Shown here in pieces: positions 36,749 to 44,537 of a stretch of DNA of 64,000 bases; the stretch's first letter is position 1; the number at the start of each line of letters is the position of its first letter. Under the pieces are notes generated by a model, which made no database searches, was not told the DNA's origin, and saw nothing but the letters and a program-made list of their open reading frames with translations. The translations under genes were made by a program, and so were the position numbers. This stretch comes from Salinimonas chungwhensis DSM 16280 (GTDB lineage: Bacteria; Pseudomonadota; Gammaproteobacteria; Enterobacterales; Alteromonadaceae): assembly GCF_000378185.1 (NCBI RefSeq), contig NZ_KB899376.1:400357-464356 (forward strand), written 5' to 3'.

Positions 36749-37402
36749 ATGGCATTACCACAAAACGACCTGCAACTATTGAGAAACATGTCTGTAGGCG
36801 ACGCCGTTGACATGCAGGTGACGACGCCTACAGCGCCCAAACGAGTGCGCACCCGCTACCTGGGTATGGAAGAAGAGCAGGGAATGTTTTTTGCCGTACC
36901 CTCGTCGACGCGCTGGGCGGCTATAAAAGATTTATTGTTGCCGGGTAACTCATTAATTATCCGTCATGTGATAGAAGGCGATACCGGTACCATCATAGCT
37001 TTCAAAGTAAATGTATTGCGTTTACTTAATAATCCTTTTTCATTGCTGGTCACTTCATTTCCTGATGCACTTCAGTCTCAGGGTCTTCGTGCCGTCAGGC
37101 GAGGTTATCCGGGTATTGCAGTAACGGCTATTGGTGAGGGCTTTGACCACACAGAGGCAGTGATTACCGATATTTCGCCCTCGGGCTGTCGTATCGCGAT
37201 TCTGCAGGCAAACGCCCCTGAAGCTACTGATAACAAAAGATTAACATTAGGCTATCAACTGGGCGATAAACCACTTACTATAGAAACATTGGTAAAAAAT
37301 GTGAGTCGTGAGAGTAGCTACGTCTATATGGGGCTGCAATTTGTATCCGGCCAGGAAAGCGTGGCCCTCTTGCTGGAACGACACATATTACATTATGAGT
37401 AA
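36749..37402 (+). CDS. PilZ-domain c-di-GMP-binding protein
   Basis: Protein of 217 residues with YcgR-like plan: an N-terminal flagellar-brake-type beta-barrel (~10-100) and a C-terminal PilZ domain (~110-210). The c-di-GMP motif is intact: RAVRR for the RxxxR loop and DISPSGCR for the D/N-x-S-x-x-G step. The ATG at 36749 follows AAGGA. Likely a soluble effector of motility or attachment control. Seventeen bases separate it from the next gene. Its exact target cannot be told from sequence. Confidence 0.85.
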   Translation: MALPQNDLQLLRNMSVGDAVDMQVTTPTAPKRVRTRYLGMEEEQGMFFAVPSSTRWAAIKDLLLPGNSLIIRHVIEGDTGTIIAFKVNVLRLLNNPFSLLVTSFPDALQSQGLRAVRRGYPGIAVTAIGEGFDHTEAVITDISPSGCRIAILQANAPEATDNKRLTLGYQLGDKPLTIETLVKNVSRESSYVYMGLQFVSGQESVALLLERHILHYE

Positions 37403-37418
37403 AAAGGTGGGTATTTAG

Positions 37419-37880
37419 ATGCGTCAGATAGAGCTTTTGCTGGACCGTTACGGTGAGAGTCACCAGAACAAAACCAATGTAGTTATACATGCTATTGCAG
37501 TCCCCAGTATTTACTTTGTCACGCTGGGTTTGCTTTACGCTATACCGGTACCTGATTTACTGGCACAGTTTGATGTTACCTGGGCTCATATCATTGCCAT
37601 TCCTGTGCTGTATTATTATTTTCTGTTGTCCGGTCCGATAGGCGCTGCGATGACATTACTGACACTGGCGTGCTTTGGCGGCATTGCAGTGCTCGAAGCA
37701 GCGGGGCTTTCTGTGTGGCAATTTTGTCTGGCGTTGTTTGTTGTGATGTGGATCCTGCAGTTTGTGGGGCATAAGGTTGAAGGCAAAAAACCCTCATTTT
37801 TGGAAGATCTGCGCTTTTTACTGGTTGGCCCGGCCTGGTGGTGGGTTCACTGGCTAAAACGGATGAATATAAGTTACTAA
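37419..37880 (+). CDS. Mpo1-like integral membrane protein (DUF962)
   Basis: Membrane protein of 153 residues with four hydrophobic helices. Conserved HQNKTNVVIHAIAVP and GHKVEGKKPSF...GPAWW identify the DUF962/Mpo1 family. Yeast Mpo1 is an Fe(II) dioxygenase that shortens 2-hydroxy fatty acids; the histidines used there (in the H-x3-N-x3-H and GHK-E blocks) are present here. Probably co-transcribed with the PilZ gene. A bacterial role is unproven. Confidence 0.85.
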   Translation: MRQIELLLDRYGESHQNKTNVVIHAIAVPSIYFVTLGLLYAIPVPDLLAQFDVTWAHIIAIPVLYYYFLLSGPIGAAMTLLTLACFGGIAVLEAAGLSVWQFCLALFVVMWILQFVGHKVEGKKPSFLEDLRFLLVGPAWWWVHWLKRMNISY

Positions 37881-37998
37881 TCAGCAGGGGCAGATGACAA
37901 TGTGCGATAAGCCGTCGGTGGTTTACGATTAGTGTGGCCGGATTTTGTTAAATTAATGCGTATAATTGCACTTAACATACAAATCATCCGGTAGTTGC

Positions 37999-39078
37999 GT
38001 GAGCCGCTGGCAGAAAACATTTGAGAGCAACGAGCGACTTTTCTGGGCATTCCATACCATGGGGTGGGCAGGGTTTGCGCTCATTTACTATATCGGCTCT
38101 TTTTTACACGACGTTCGCCCGATCTGGGTTTTCATTATTCTGTTGAACGCTTATGCCGGGTGGCTTGTCACTATTCCTCTTCGTTATATCTTCCGCCGTG
38201 CCCGTAAGCTAGCCCCGCTCAAAATGCTCGGTGTTGTGTTGCTCGCCTGTTATGTCACTGCGTTACTGTGGGCAGTCGTCAAAAATATTAATTATTGGGA
38301 GATATATAAGCACGGTTACCGGCCTGAAGAATGGTACATGTATTTCACCAACACCATAAACTCGATGATAATGATTGTTTGTTGGAGCGGGCTTTACTTT
38401 GGCATCAAGAATTTTCAAATGCTGCAAAAAGAGAAGCAAAATGCGCTCAAAGCCAGTACTATGGCGCATCAGGCTCATATAAAAATGCTACGTTATCAGT
38501 TAAATCCCCACTTTTTGTTTAACACGCTTAATGCAATTTCAACGCTAATTTTACTTAAAGAGAACAAAACTGCTGAAGCAATGGTGTCGCGTTTAAGTAA
38601 CTTTTTGCGCTACTCCCTGGATAACGATCCGATAAAACGGGTCCCCCTTAGCCAGGAAATTAAAGCATTACGTCTTTACCTGGAAATAGAAAAAGTCCGT
38701 TTTGATGACCGCTTAGAGGTAGAATGGGATATCGAACCTGCCTGTGAAAACGCGTTGGTCCCAAGCATGATTCTTCAGCCACTTATTGAAAATGCGATTA
38801 AACATGCCATATCAAAAATGGAGAAGGGTGGTAAAATTGCTATATCGGCTAAGAATTTTGGCAATGACTTATTGTTAGATGTTGCTGATAATGGTCCGGG
38901 TGCGGATATTAAAGATGGCCAGCTTTCCAGAGAAAAGGGTGTTGGTTTGGTCAATATCAGGGAAAGGTTGCAGTCTTTGTACCACCGAAACTTTGCGTTT
39001 TCTGTGGAACATAATCAGCCAACCGGCGTAAGAGTCAGACTACGCATCCCCAGTGAAGTAAAAGAATGCAAACTATGA
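37999..39078 (+). CDS. LytS-type membrane sensor histidine kinase
   Basis: Histidine kinase of the His_kinase/HATPase LytS-YehU-like class, 359 residues. Four membrane helices (~15-140), then the phospho-acceptor block LNPHFLFNTLNAIS, and an ATPase domain with ENAIKHA (N box) and DNGPGAD (G1). The GTG at 37999 is proposed. A TTG at 37966 would extend the frame, but it lies on a TATAAT sequence (37961-37966) that looks like the -10 element, so the longer form is unlikely. It overlaps the LytTR regulator by four bases. The pair forms one two-component system. Its signal is unknown. Confidence 0.88.
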   Translation: MSRWQKTFESNERLFWAFHTMGWAGFALIYYIGSFLHDVRPIWVFIILLNAYAGWLVTIPLRYIFRRARKLAPLKMLGVVLLACYVTALLWAVVKNINYWEIYKHGYRPEEWYMYFTNTINSMIMIVCWSGLYFGIKNFQMLQKEKQNALKASTMAHQAHIKMLRYQLNPHFLFNTLNAISTLILLKENKTAEAMVSRLSNFLRYSLDNDPIKRVPLSQEIKALRLYLEIEKVRFDDRLEVEWDIEPACENALVPSMILQPLIENAIKHAISKMEKGGKIAISAKNFGNDLLLDVADNGPGADIKDGQLSREKGVGLVNIRERLQSLYHRNFAFSVEHNQPTGVRVRLRIPSEVKECKL

Positions 39079-39902
39079 ATGACAACGTGATAAAAACGAT
39101 AATTGTTGACGACGAACCGTTGGCACGCCGTGGCTTGCGTGCCCGGCTGGAGCGCTACGAGGATGTCATGCTCATCACAGAATGCCAGAATGGTCTGGAT
39201 GCGGTAAGCGCCATATCCCAGCACCGACCTGATCTGGTATTCCTGGATATTCAGATGCCCGGATTAAACGGCTTTCAGGTGATTCACAAACTGCAGGAGC
39301 TTAATCAGCCCATCCCGCTGATTGTATTTGTCACAGCTTATGACAGTTACGCTATAAAGGCGTTTGATGTGCATGCACTGGACTATTTGCTTAAGCCTGC
39401 TGATGATGAACGGCTGGATGAAGCAGTCGCTAAAGTCAGGGAATATTTGTCTAACCAACACCAGGATGAGCAGTCTCGAAAACTGGCAGCATTGGTCGCT
39501 GATCTTACGGGCGATGACTTTGAGGACATACTTCGGAAACTGGCCAGTGGCGAGGCCATTGATACGAACCCTTATCCTGAAGTATTGGCAATTAAAGATG
39601 GCTCAGAAGTTACCCGCGTAGCGGTACAGGATATACAATGGATAGATGCTGCAGGTGATTATATGTGTGTCCATGCAATTGATGGAATGCACATTATGCG
39701 TAAGACAATGAAAGAGCTTGAACAGGAATTGAACCCGCAGTGGTTTGTTCGGGTGCACCGTTCTGCAATTGCAAATATCCGATTTGTTAAAAAGCTGGTA
39801 AGCCATATCAGCGGAGAGTATCACCTGATTTTACAAAATGACACAGAGCTGAAAGTGAGTCGTAGCCATCGTGATAAAGTTAAAGCTGCAATGAAAATGT
39901 GA
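39075..39902 (+). CDS. LytTR-family response regulator
   Basis: Response regulator of 275 residues: receiver (IIVDDEP at start, phospho-Asp in FLDIQMPG, Thr/Lys in TAYD and LLKPA) and a C-terminal LytTR DNA-binding domain (~165-275, with QWIDAAGDY, RKTMKELEQEL, VHRSAIAN). The ATG at 39075 gives an ATGA overlap with the kinase; an ATG nine bases earlier is possible. An acidic linker with a short duplicated-looking segment joins the domains. Cognate regulator of the LytS-type kinase. Ends convergent with pfkA. Confidence 0.92.
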   Translation: MNDNVIKTIIVDDEPLARRGLRARLERYEDVMLITECQNGLDAVSAISQHRPDLVFLDIQMPGLNGFQVIHKLQELNQPIPLIVFVTAYDSYAIKAFDVHALDYLLKPADDERLDEAVAKVREYLSNQHQDEQSRKLAALVADLTGDDFEDILRKLASGEAIDTNPYPEVLAIKDGSEVTRVAVQDIQWIDAAGDYMCVHAIDGMHIMRKTMKELEQELNPQWFVRVHRSAIANIRFVKKLVSHISGEYHLILQNDTELKVSRSHRDKVKAAMKM

Positions 39903-39906
39903 TCAG

Positions 39907-39926
39907 GCCGGTGCGCATATACCGGC
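39907..39926. terminator. Hairpin between LytTR regulator and pfkA
   Basis: GCCGGT (39907-39912) pairs with ACCGGC (39921-39926) around an 8-base loop, between two convergent genes. No T-run, so only a weak terminator candidate. Confidence 0.35.
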
Positions 39927-39935
39927 TGCAGGACA

Positions 39936-40934
39936 TTATTTATAGCGATGATTCATCAGCGTGGTCATCGTTGTTAAAGAATCCTCATCCAGGGCCTTCG
40001 TTTTTTCCCAGGTTTGTGGCAGTGGTACCGTGACGGATCTATGTTCATTTGTGCCGACCATCACGCCACTAACCGCTGTTCCCACCAAAGAGACCGCATA
40101 AGTGCCCAGCTTTACCGCTAAGATTCGGTCCTGGCTCACCGGCGTTCCCCCGCGTTGCACATGGCCAAGAATAACAGGCTTAGCGTCCATTTCGCTTCGT
40201 TTAGCCAAACGTTCACACAGATCATTAATACCGCCGGGCCAGACATTTTCCGCAAGTACAATGACATAGCTCACAGGCCCGCGCTTCTGCTGACGTTGTT
40301 TAATCTGTTTGCTAATTTGAGCCAGGGTCTTTTCTTCATCCTCAAACAGCTCAGGCAGGATGACATAATCTGACGCTGAGGCCAGCGCTGCATTAAGCGC
40401 AAGAAAACCAGCGTGTCTACCCATTACTTCCACGAGAAATACACGATCGAATGCGTCAGCTGTATCTCTGACCTTATCAATGGAAGATACTGCCGTTTCA
40501 ATCGCCGTATAATAGCCGATGGTAGCGTCTGTACCGGCAACATCATTGTCAATGGTACCCGGTAAACCAATAATCTGCCCTGACCATAATTTACCCAGCG
40601 CATGCGCGCCACGAAACGATCCGTCTCCGCCAATAATAAATAGCGTATCAATACCTGCAGATGTCAGATTATTTGCAGCGCGTTGTTGTCCCTCATGCGT
40701 GGCGAAGGGCTTGCAACGTGCACTATGTAAAATCGTTCCCCCCTGCTGCAAAAGATTGTGCATACGTTCACAGGTTAATTTAATGCGCTGGTCATCGAGT
40801 AAACCGTTGTAGCCACGTAAATAACCCGATACCTGATAACCCTGCCGGTCAGCGGCAATCACAATTGCTCGTATACAAGCATTCATCCCCGGGGCATCAC
40901 CACCGGAAGTTAAAATAGCGATATGTTTTGTCAC
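39936..40934 (-). CDS. pfkA: ATP-dependent 6-phosphofructokinase
   Basis: Cytoplasmic glycolytic enzyme of 332 residues that phosphorylates fructose 6-phosphate. SGGDAPGMNA (10-19), GGDGS (102-106; Gly after GGD fits ATP rather than pyrophosphate as donor) and TIDND (127-131; catalytic Asp129) are in place, as are EVMGRHAG and ILGHVQRGG. Start is a GTG at 40934 behind AAAAGG. Single gene. A classic PFK-1 is notable in a group where many members rely on the Entner-Doudoroff route. Confidence 0.93.
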   Translation of the reverse strand: MTKHIAILTSGGDAPGMNACIRAIVIAADRQGYQVSGYLRGYNGLLDDQRIKLTCERMHNLLQQGGTILHSARCKPFATHEGQQRAANNLTSAGIDTLFIIGGDGSFRGAHALGKLWSGQIIGLPGTIDNDVAGTDATIGYYTAIETAVSSIDKVRDTADAFDRVFLVEVMGRHAGFLALNAALASASDYVILPELFEDEEKTLAQISKQIKQRQQKRGPVSYVIVLAENVWPGGINDLCERLAKRSEMDAKPVILGHVQRGGTPVSQDRILAVKLGTYAVSLVGTAVSGVMVGTNEHRSVTVPLPQTWEKTKALDEDSLTTMTTLMNHRYK

Positions 40935-41086
40935 AATTTGAAACCTTTTAAGTCAGGCGTTTGGCAACTTTATACGTAAACTAGGCTCTTAAGCAAAGTG
41001 AACAGTCTGAATATCTGTTTTATTCGTATCTCAGGCATAACAGATTTGTCAACGACCATCAAAAAACGAAACATTCAGGAAGATTA

Positions 41087-41929
41087 ATGAAAAAGTGGCT
41101 TTTATTGATAGTAATTGTGGTGACGGGCGGATGCTCCTCAAAACTTGCTTATGACAATCTCGACTGGCTTATCTACTGGTACATGGATGATTATGTTGAG
41201 CTCAACGACAGACAGGAAGCAGTATTTGATGAAAAGCTGGATGCCTGGATAGACTGGCATCGAAGCGAGGAATTATCAAAGTACGAACAACAACTGCAAC
41301 AGCTTCAGCAACATATTCGCAATGATGAGTTAGATAAAGAAACCATTGCTTATCATCTGGACCAGGGCAAACAGCATATCGATGCTATCAGAAATAAACT
41401 TGCTCCAGAGCTGGCCAAGCTGGCCACCCGGCTCGATGACGAACAGATTGTCTACCTGTTTGCTGCATTGGAAAAAGAAAATGAAGAAGAGGAAGAGAAT
41501 ATTAGGGAAGCGCAAGAGGAAAGCGCAGATGAGCGTCTCGAAGAACTTACAGAGGACATAGAAGAAGAATTTGAAGACAGACTTGGTGATTTAACTGACC
41601 AGCAGGAAGACATCATTGCGCGTTATGCCGCACAATTTAATCGTTCAGGAATGCATTGGATAGCGTTTCGTCGGGATATTCAAAATGCTGCACGCCGCTT
41701 GTTTATAACCCGCGATAGTAACGAAAACTTTGAGCAGGATTTGACTTATCTGATGAATAATCCTGATGAATACCGCAGTGATACTTATCTGGCATTGCGA
41801 GATGAAAATCGTCAGCAGTATCTGAATATGGCCAGCGAACTGGCCCCGACGATGACACCTGACCAAAAAGAACATTTACTGGATAAAGTAGATGAATGGC
41901 TTGAAGATATACGGGATTTACAAAAATAG
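41087..41929 (+). CDS. DUF6279 family lipoprotein
   Basis: Lipoprotein of 280 residues with signal ending VVTGGC (Cys16) and then SSKLAYDNLDWLIYWY, the opening typical of DUF6279. The rest is helical with a very acidic coiled-coil-like middle (EEEEENIREAQEES, ~130-175). The family has no known function; it is found in many marine gammaproteobacteria. AGGAAG precedes the ATG. A GC-rich hairpin (CGCCGGC/GCCGGCG, 41937-41956) follows the stop. It borders the gene-poor island. Confidence 0.82.
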   Translation: MKKWLLLIVIVVTGGCSSKLAYDNLDWLIYWYMDDYVELNDRQEAVFDEKLDAWIDWHRSEELSKYEQQLQQLQQHIRNDELDKETIAYHLDQGKQHIDAIRNKLAPELAKLATRLDDEQIVYLFAALEKENEEEEENIREAQEESADERLEELTEDIEEEFEDRLGDLTDQQEDIIARYAAQFNRSGMHWIAFRRDIQNAARRLFITRDSNENFEQDLTYLMNNPDEYRSDTYLALRDENRQQYLNMASELAPTMTPDQKEHLLDKVDEWLEDIRDLQK

Positions 41930-42411
41930 ACCTGGCCGCCGGCTGTGATGCCGGCGTAATCTGAAAAAGATAATTGTCAGACGTCAACCACTCCACCACC
42001 GTACAAAAATTTTCAGTTAGCCATTTTTATCATTCAGTGAAGCTTGCCTGGAATGAGCAGATGATCCGTACTCAGGCAAATCATTTTCTACGCTACTGCC
42101 CATACTCCGACCTTACTACCGAAACTACATTCTCGTAAAAACAGGCTTTGCATACAGTACCCACAGCGCGATAAACGCATCGTGCTAAGTGGATAAACTG
42201 TGTTTTCCCACTCTATATTTTATTAAAGAAATATTGATGTGAACGTTTTACATATTGCCACTGATGGACTCAATAACATCAACAACGGTGTATTTAGTCA
42301 TTGGGCGTATCGCTGTTGTAGTGTCAACATAGCGGGGTTCGATCTTTCTTTTTAATTTTCTAATTCGGAAAGTTGCGATGGGCGTTAACACAGTACGGAT
42401 TTGAACGGATG

Positions 42412-42440
42412 CCTGCGTTCAACCGGTTGTAAAACGCAGG
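42412..42440. repeat. Strong bulged hairpin / nested palindrome
   Basis: CCTGCGTT (42412-42419) and AACGCAGG (42433-42440) pair, enclosing the self-complementary CAACCGGTTG (42420-42429) and a TAA bulge. Up to 13 base pairs. Lies in non-coding DNA, away from any gene end, so it is not an ordinary terminator. Confidence 0.5.
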
Positions 42441-42641
42441 GGGTAAGCTACTGACACGCCGAGAATTATTTTATCTATTTGTGACAACCATATTATTACT
42501 GTCTTTTTGTCGCTGTCATATACTTGCTTTGTAAAAGAGTAGTCTAGCTGATCGGTGGCCCGTGACGTTCAGTTTTGTGGCGGTCAGTTGTATTATGCCA
42601 TCGTTCAGTGCAATGCCTGCGGTAAATGATTCTATGTAAAG

Positions 42642-42914
42642 ATGAAGAGCAACATTAACGTGGTAGAAGCTATAACGCTCTTTACCTTTGAAGTGATGCG
42701 GAATTTTGTACATTTCACGTTAACATTCTCTGGAATATGTTTTTTTAAAGAGCAAAAAAATCGATGTCTCGTAATTATTCCGGCGGTTGCCCGCCTTATC
42801 AATCTGGCTTTGCTGGTTATATCAACTGCAGTATACGTACTTTTAAGAATTTATGCGGCATTCGGTTTCGAGTATTTTGATGTTTTCAGTGATAAAACTT
42901 CAGGTATCGATTAA
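42642..42914 (+). CDS. Possible small membrane protein
   Basis: Frame of 90 codons with one hydrophobic stretch (~50-75, LINLALLVISTAVYVLL). GTAAAG lies just before the ATG. No family is recognised and the composition is not clearly protein-like, so this may be chance. Confidence 0.2.
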   Translation: MKSNINVVEAITLFTFEVMRNFVHFTLTFSGICFFKEQKNRCLVIIPAVARLINLALLVISTAVYVLLRIYAAFGFEYFDVFSDKTSGID

Positions 42915-42990
42915 TTGTATGAGAGTAAATGAGCGTTTTTCATAAAAGCATATATCTCTTTCACGGCGGACGAGCCTTTACCGGCTCTAT

Positions 42991-43152
42991 TTATATATCA
43001 GAGGATTTTTTATCACTATTTTTTTCTAATTTTTTCTCTCTTTTAAGTTTTTTTCTTGCATTTTTTTCAGTAACAATTTTTATCGCTTCATCTCTGGTCA
43101 GGTTAGGGTGTTTATCAACAAGCTCTTTTACTCTTTCATCAAATTTTGTCAT
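42991..43152 (-). CDS. Small lysine-rich protein, 53 residues
   Basis: A frame of 53 residues starting MTKFDERVKELVDKHPNL with a strong ribosome site (GAGG, eight bases before the ATG). The first half reads as a plausible helical pair (TRDEAIKIVTEKNARKK), and the second is Lys/Glu-rich (KLKREKKLEKNSDKK). Acidic and basic residues alternate as in small nucleic-acid or ribosome-associated proteins. No domain is recognised. It is the best coding candidate in the gene-poor island; the long frame on the other strand is its shadow. Function unknown. Confidence 0.6.
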   Translation of the reverse strand: MTKFDERVKELVDKHPNLTRDEAIKIVTEKNARKKLKREKKLEKNSDKKSSDI

Positions 43153-43743
43153 CTCTAAACCTCATATTTTATGGTTTCAAAAAAGCATCAGTTGCAGCCT
43201 TTTTTGTATGGCTTGCTACGTAACGGCTCACGCAGGACCGCACCTGGATAAGCGATTCCAGTAATGTGGCAGAATGTCTCTGGATTTGTATACCCGTAAA
43301 TATCTACGTACGGGTATATAGATTTTCACCAGCCTCCCTGCAGCCGGGGCTTACAGCAGGTTTTTGGGAAAGTACTCAGATACGACGCTACGCGTTACTA
43401 CTAAGCATAAAGTATATCAGTAATAAAACATGCTTGACTCAGATTATATGTAAAAAGGCAGTTGCTTTCGATGTTAAATAATCTTGTTGCCGGTTATCGA
43501 CTAAGCGTGGACCCGAATTGGGGACTCCGCGGACAAGCCACACAGAGTGAATAATTTGTTGTATTTGTGGAAAGAATCAACATGAGCACAAGGCCAGCAC
43601 ATTCTGTGAGGGAAGTTCTCAACACAGTAACTGCACCGGATAATCCCGATACATTACGATGGTTTCTGAAGGGCTAGCCTGCGCGCGTAGTATAATTTCT
43701 TAAACATGCATTAGTAACTCAGAGTGAAGCTAACACAAGATAG
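43153..43743. other. Non-coding stretch with inverted repeat
   Basis: No confident gene. It holds the 10-base inverted repeat at 43289-43318. A short 31-codon frame (43582-43677, MSTRPAHSVREVL start) with AAAG before the ATG may be a gene fragment, but nothing supports translation. Confidence 0.35.
43289..43318. repeat. Perfect inverted repeat, 10-base arms
   Basis: TATACCCGTA (43289-43298) and TACGGGTATA (43309-43318) with a 10-base spacer. Arms spaced by one helical turn fit a dimeric protein site or an RNA hairpin. No T-run follows on either strand. Confidence 0.5.
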
Positions 43744-43989
43744 TTACTTAGATTTATGCTTATCGACAGCATAATGAACAACCATCCTGGCCAGGCCTGC
43801 ACCCACGCCTGAAATCATCGCCCACGTAATGGCTTCTTTGAGATCTATTTCCTCACTGGATTTATCTTTAGGGGCGGGCTCGTTGGTAATTTTTTCCCAG
43901 GATTTTTGCACACTTTTCCGTGTTAACATACTCGCAGATGCTGCAGCAAGCCCTATACCAATGGTACTAATTAGGTGTTTATTGCTCAT
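43744..43989 (-). CDS. DUF4235-like small membrane protein
   Basis: Protein of 81 residues with two hydrophobic segments (~7-22 and ~52-70). KSVQKSWEKITNEPAPKDKS and AITWAMISGVGAGLAR fit the DUF4235 pattern: a K-x2-W-x2-I-P-P-rich turn followed by a Gly-rich helix. AGGAAAC precedes the ATG. Members are predicted inner-membrane proteins of unknown function. Confidence 0.72.
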   Translation of the reverse strand: MSNKHLISTIGIGLAAASASMLTRKSVQKSWEKITNEPAPKDKSSEEIDLKEAITWAMISGVGAGLARMVVHYAVDKHKSK

Positions 43990-44537
43990 AGTTTCCTCGA
44001 TGCTCCGCTAAAGGACAGATCTTGAATAAAATGCATTACGCATTCTTCGTGATACTTACAAGCTTATGTAAGTGTAAGAAAATTCTTGCAAGTTATGTAC
44101 CGGTGGGGGCAGAGCCTAGCGCTGATGAGCGCTATAATAACCACCTTGTAGCGTGTCTTAGTTTTTTAGCAAAATTCAGATTAAGGATAAGGCTTGAGCG
44201 AGATCTCAACCTACGAAAGTATTCCCGTCTCCCGAAACCAGGCCCCGCTATCTACTGTTCGCTTAGTGACGTCATCATCTAATACTAAGGCATGTTGATT
44301 GACGTTGAGGCCTGCATCACTAAGCTATCCTGCTTGCGTAAATTTTCCTGTGCTGACTACCTCGGCACCTAAGGAACGCCCGAAGACTGTTGCAATACAT
44401 AGTGGAAAGGTAGCAAGAACAGTGCGCTGTTCGTCTCACTTTAGATCGGAATAACTTTCGTCTATACAGCAACAAAGCGGGAGAGGCAGGACTGGCAAGG
44501 TCTAACGAAACATTTTATGTTTTGTTTATGTTGGGTA
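43990..44537. other. Non-coding stretch, no signal recognised
   Basis: About 550 bases before the second response-regulator/TPR gene end. Open frames here lack ribosome sites and family likeness. No hairpin, repeat or promoter stands out. Confidence 0.4.

Larger units (their letters stand above)
41957..42990. other. Gene-poor stretch with hairpins
   Basis: About one kilobase without a confident gene. A 38-codon frame at 42239-42355 (GTG start) begins NVLHIATDGLNN, similar to the first strand of GT4-type glycosyltransferases, and may be a decayed fragment. A hairpin CGCTGTTG/CAAC-AT-AGCG (42311-42334) is followed by T-rich DNA. A 90-codon frame at 42642-42914 encodes one hydrophobic segment but has no family resemblance. 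A strong bulged hairpin lies at 42412-42440. Confidence 0.4.

Noticed and set aside
42328..42352. GGTTCGA element resembling a tRNA T-loop
   Set aside because: No acceptor stem, D-arm or anticodon arm can be drawn around it.
42417..42435. Possible integron attC core (RYYYAAC near 42417)
   Set aside because: No matching GTTRRRY partner at proper spacing and no integrase gene.
42499..42531. PhoB-box-like CTGTC repeats
   Set aside because: Two CTGTC steps are present but not at the required 11-base spacing, and no phosphate gene follows.
42929..43264. 111-codon open frame on the plus strand
   Set aside because: Phe/Ser-rich translation is the antisense of the lysine-rich gene at 42991-43152, which has a much better ribosome site.
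43266..43481. 71-codon open frame across the inverted repeat
   Set aside because: GTG start without ribosome site; composition looks random and the inverted repeat lies inside it.
44022..44282. 86-codon open frame starting TTG
   Set aside because: No ribosome site and no protein-like features.
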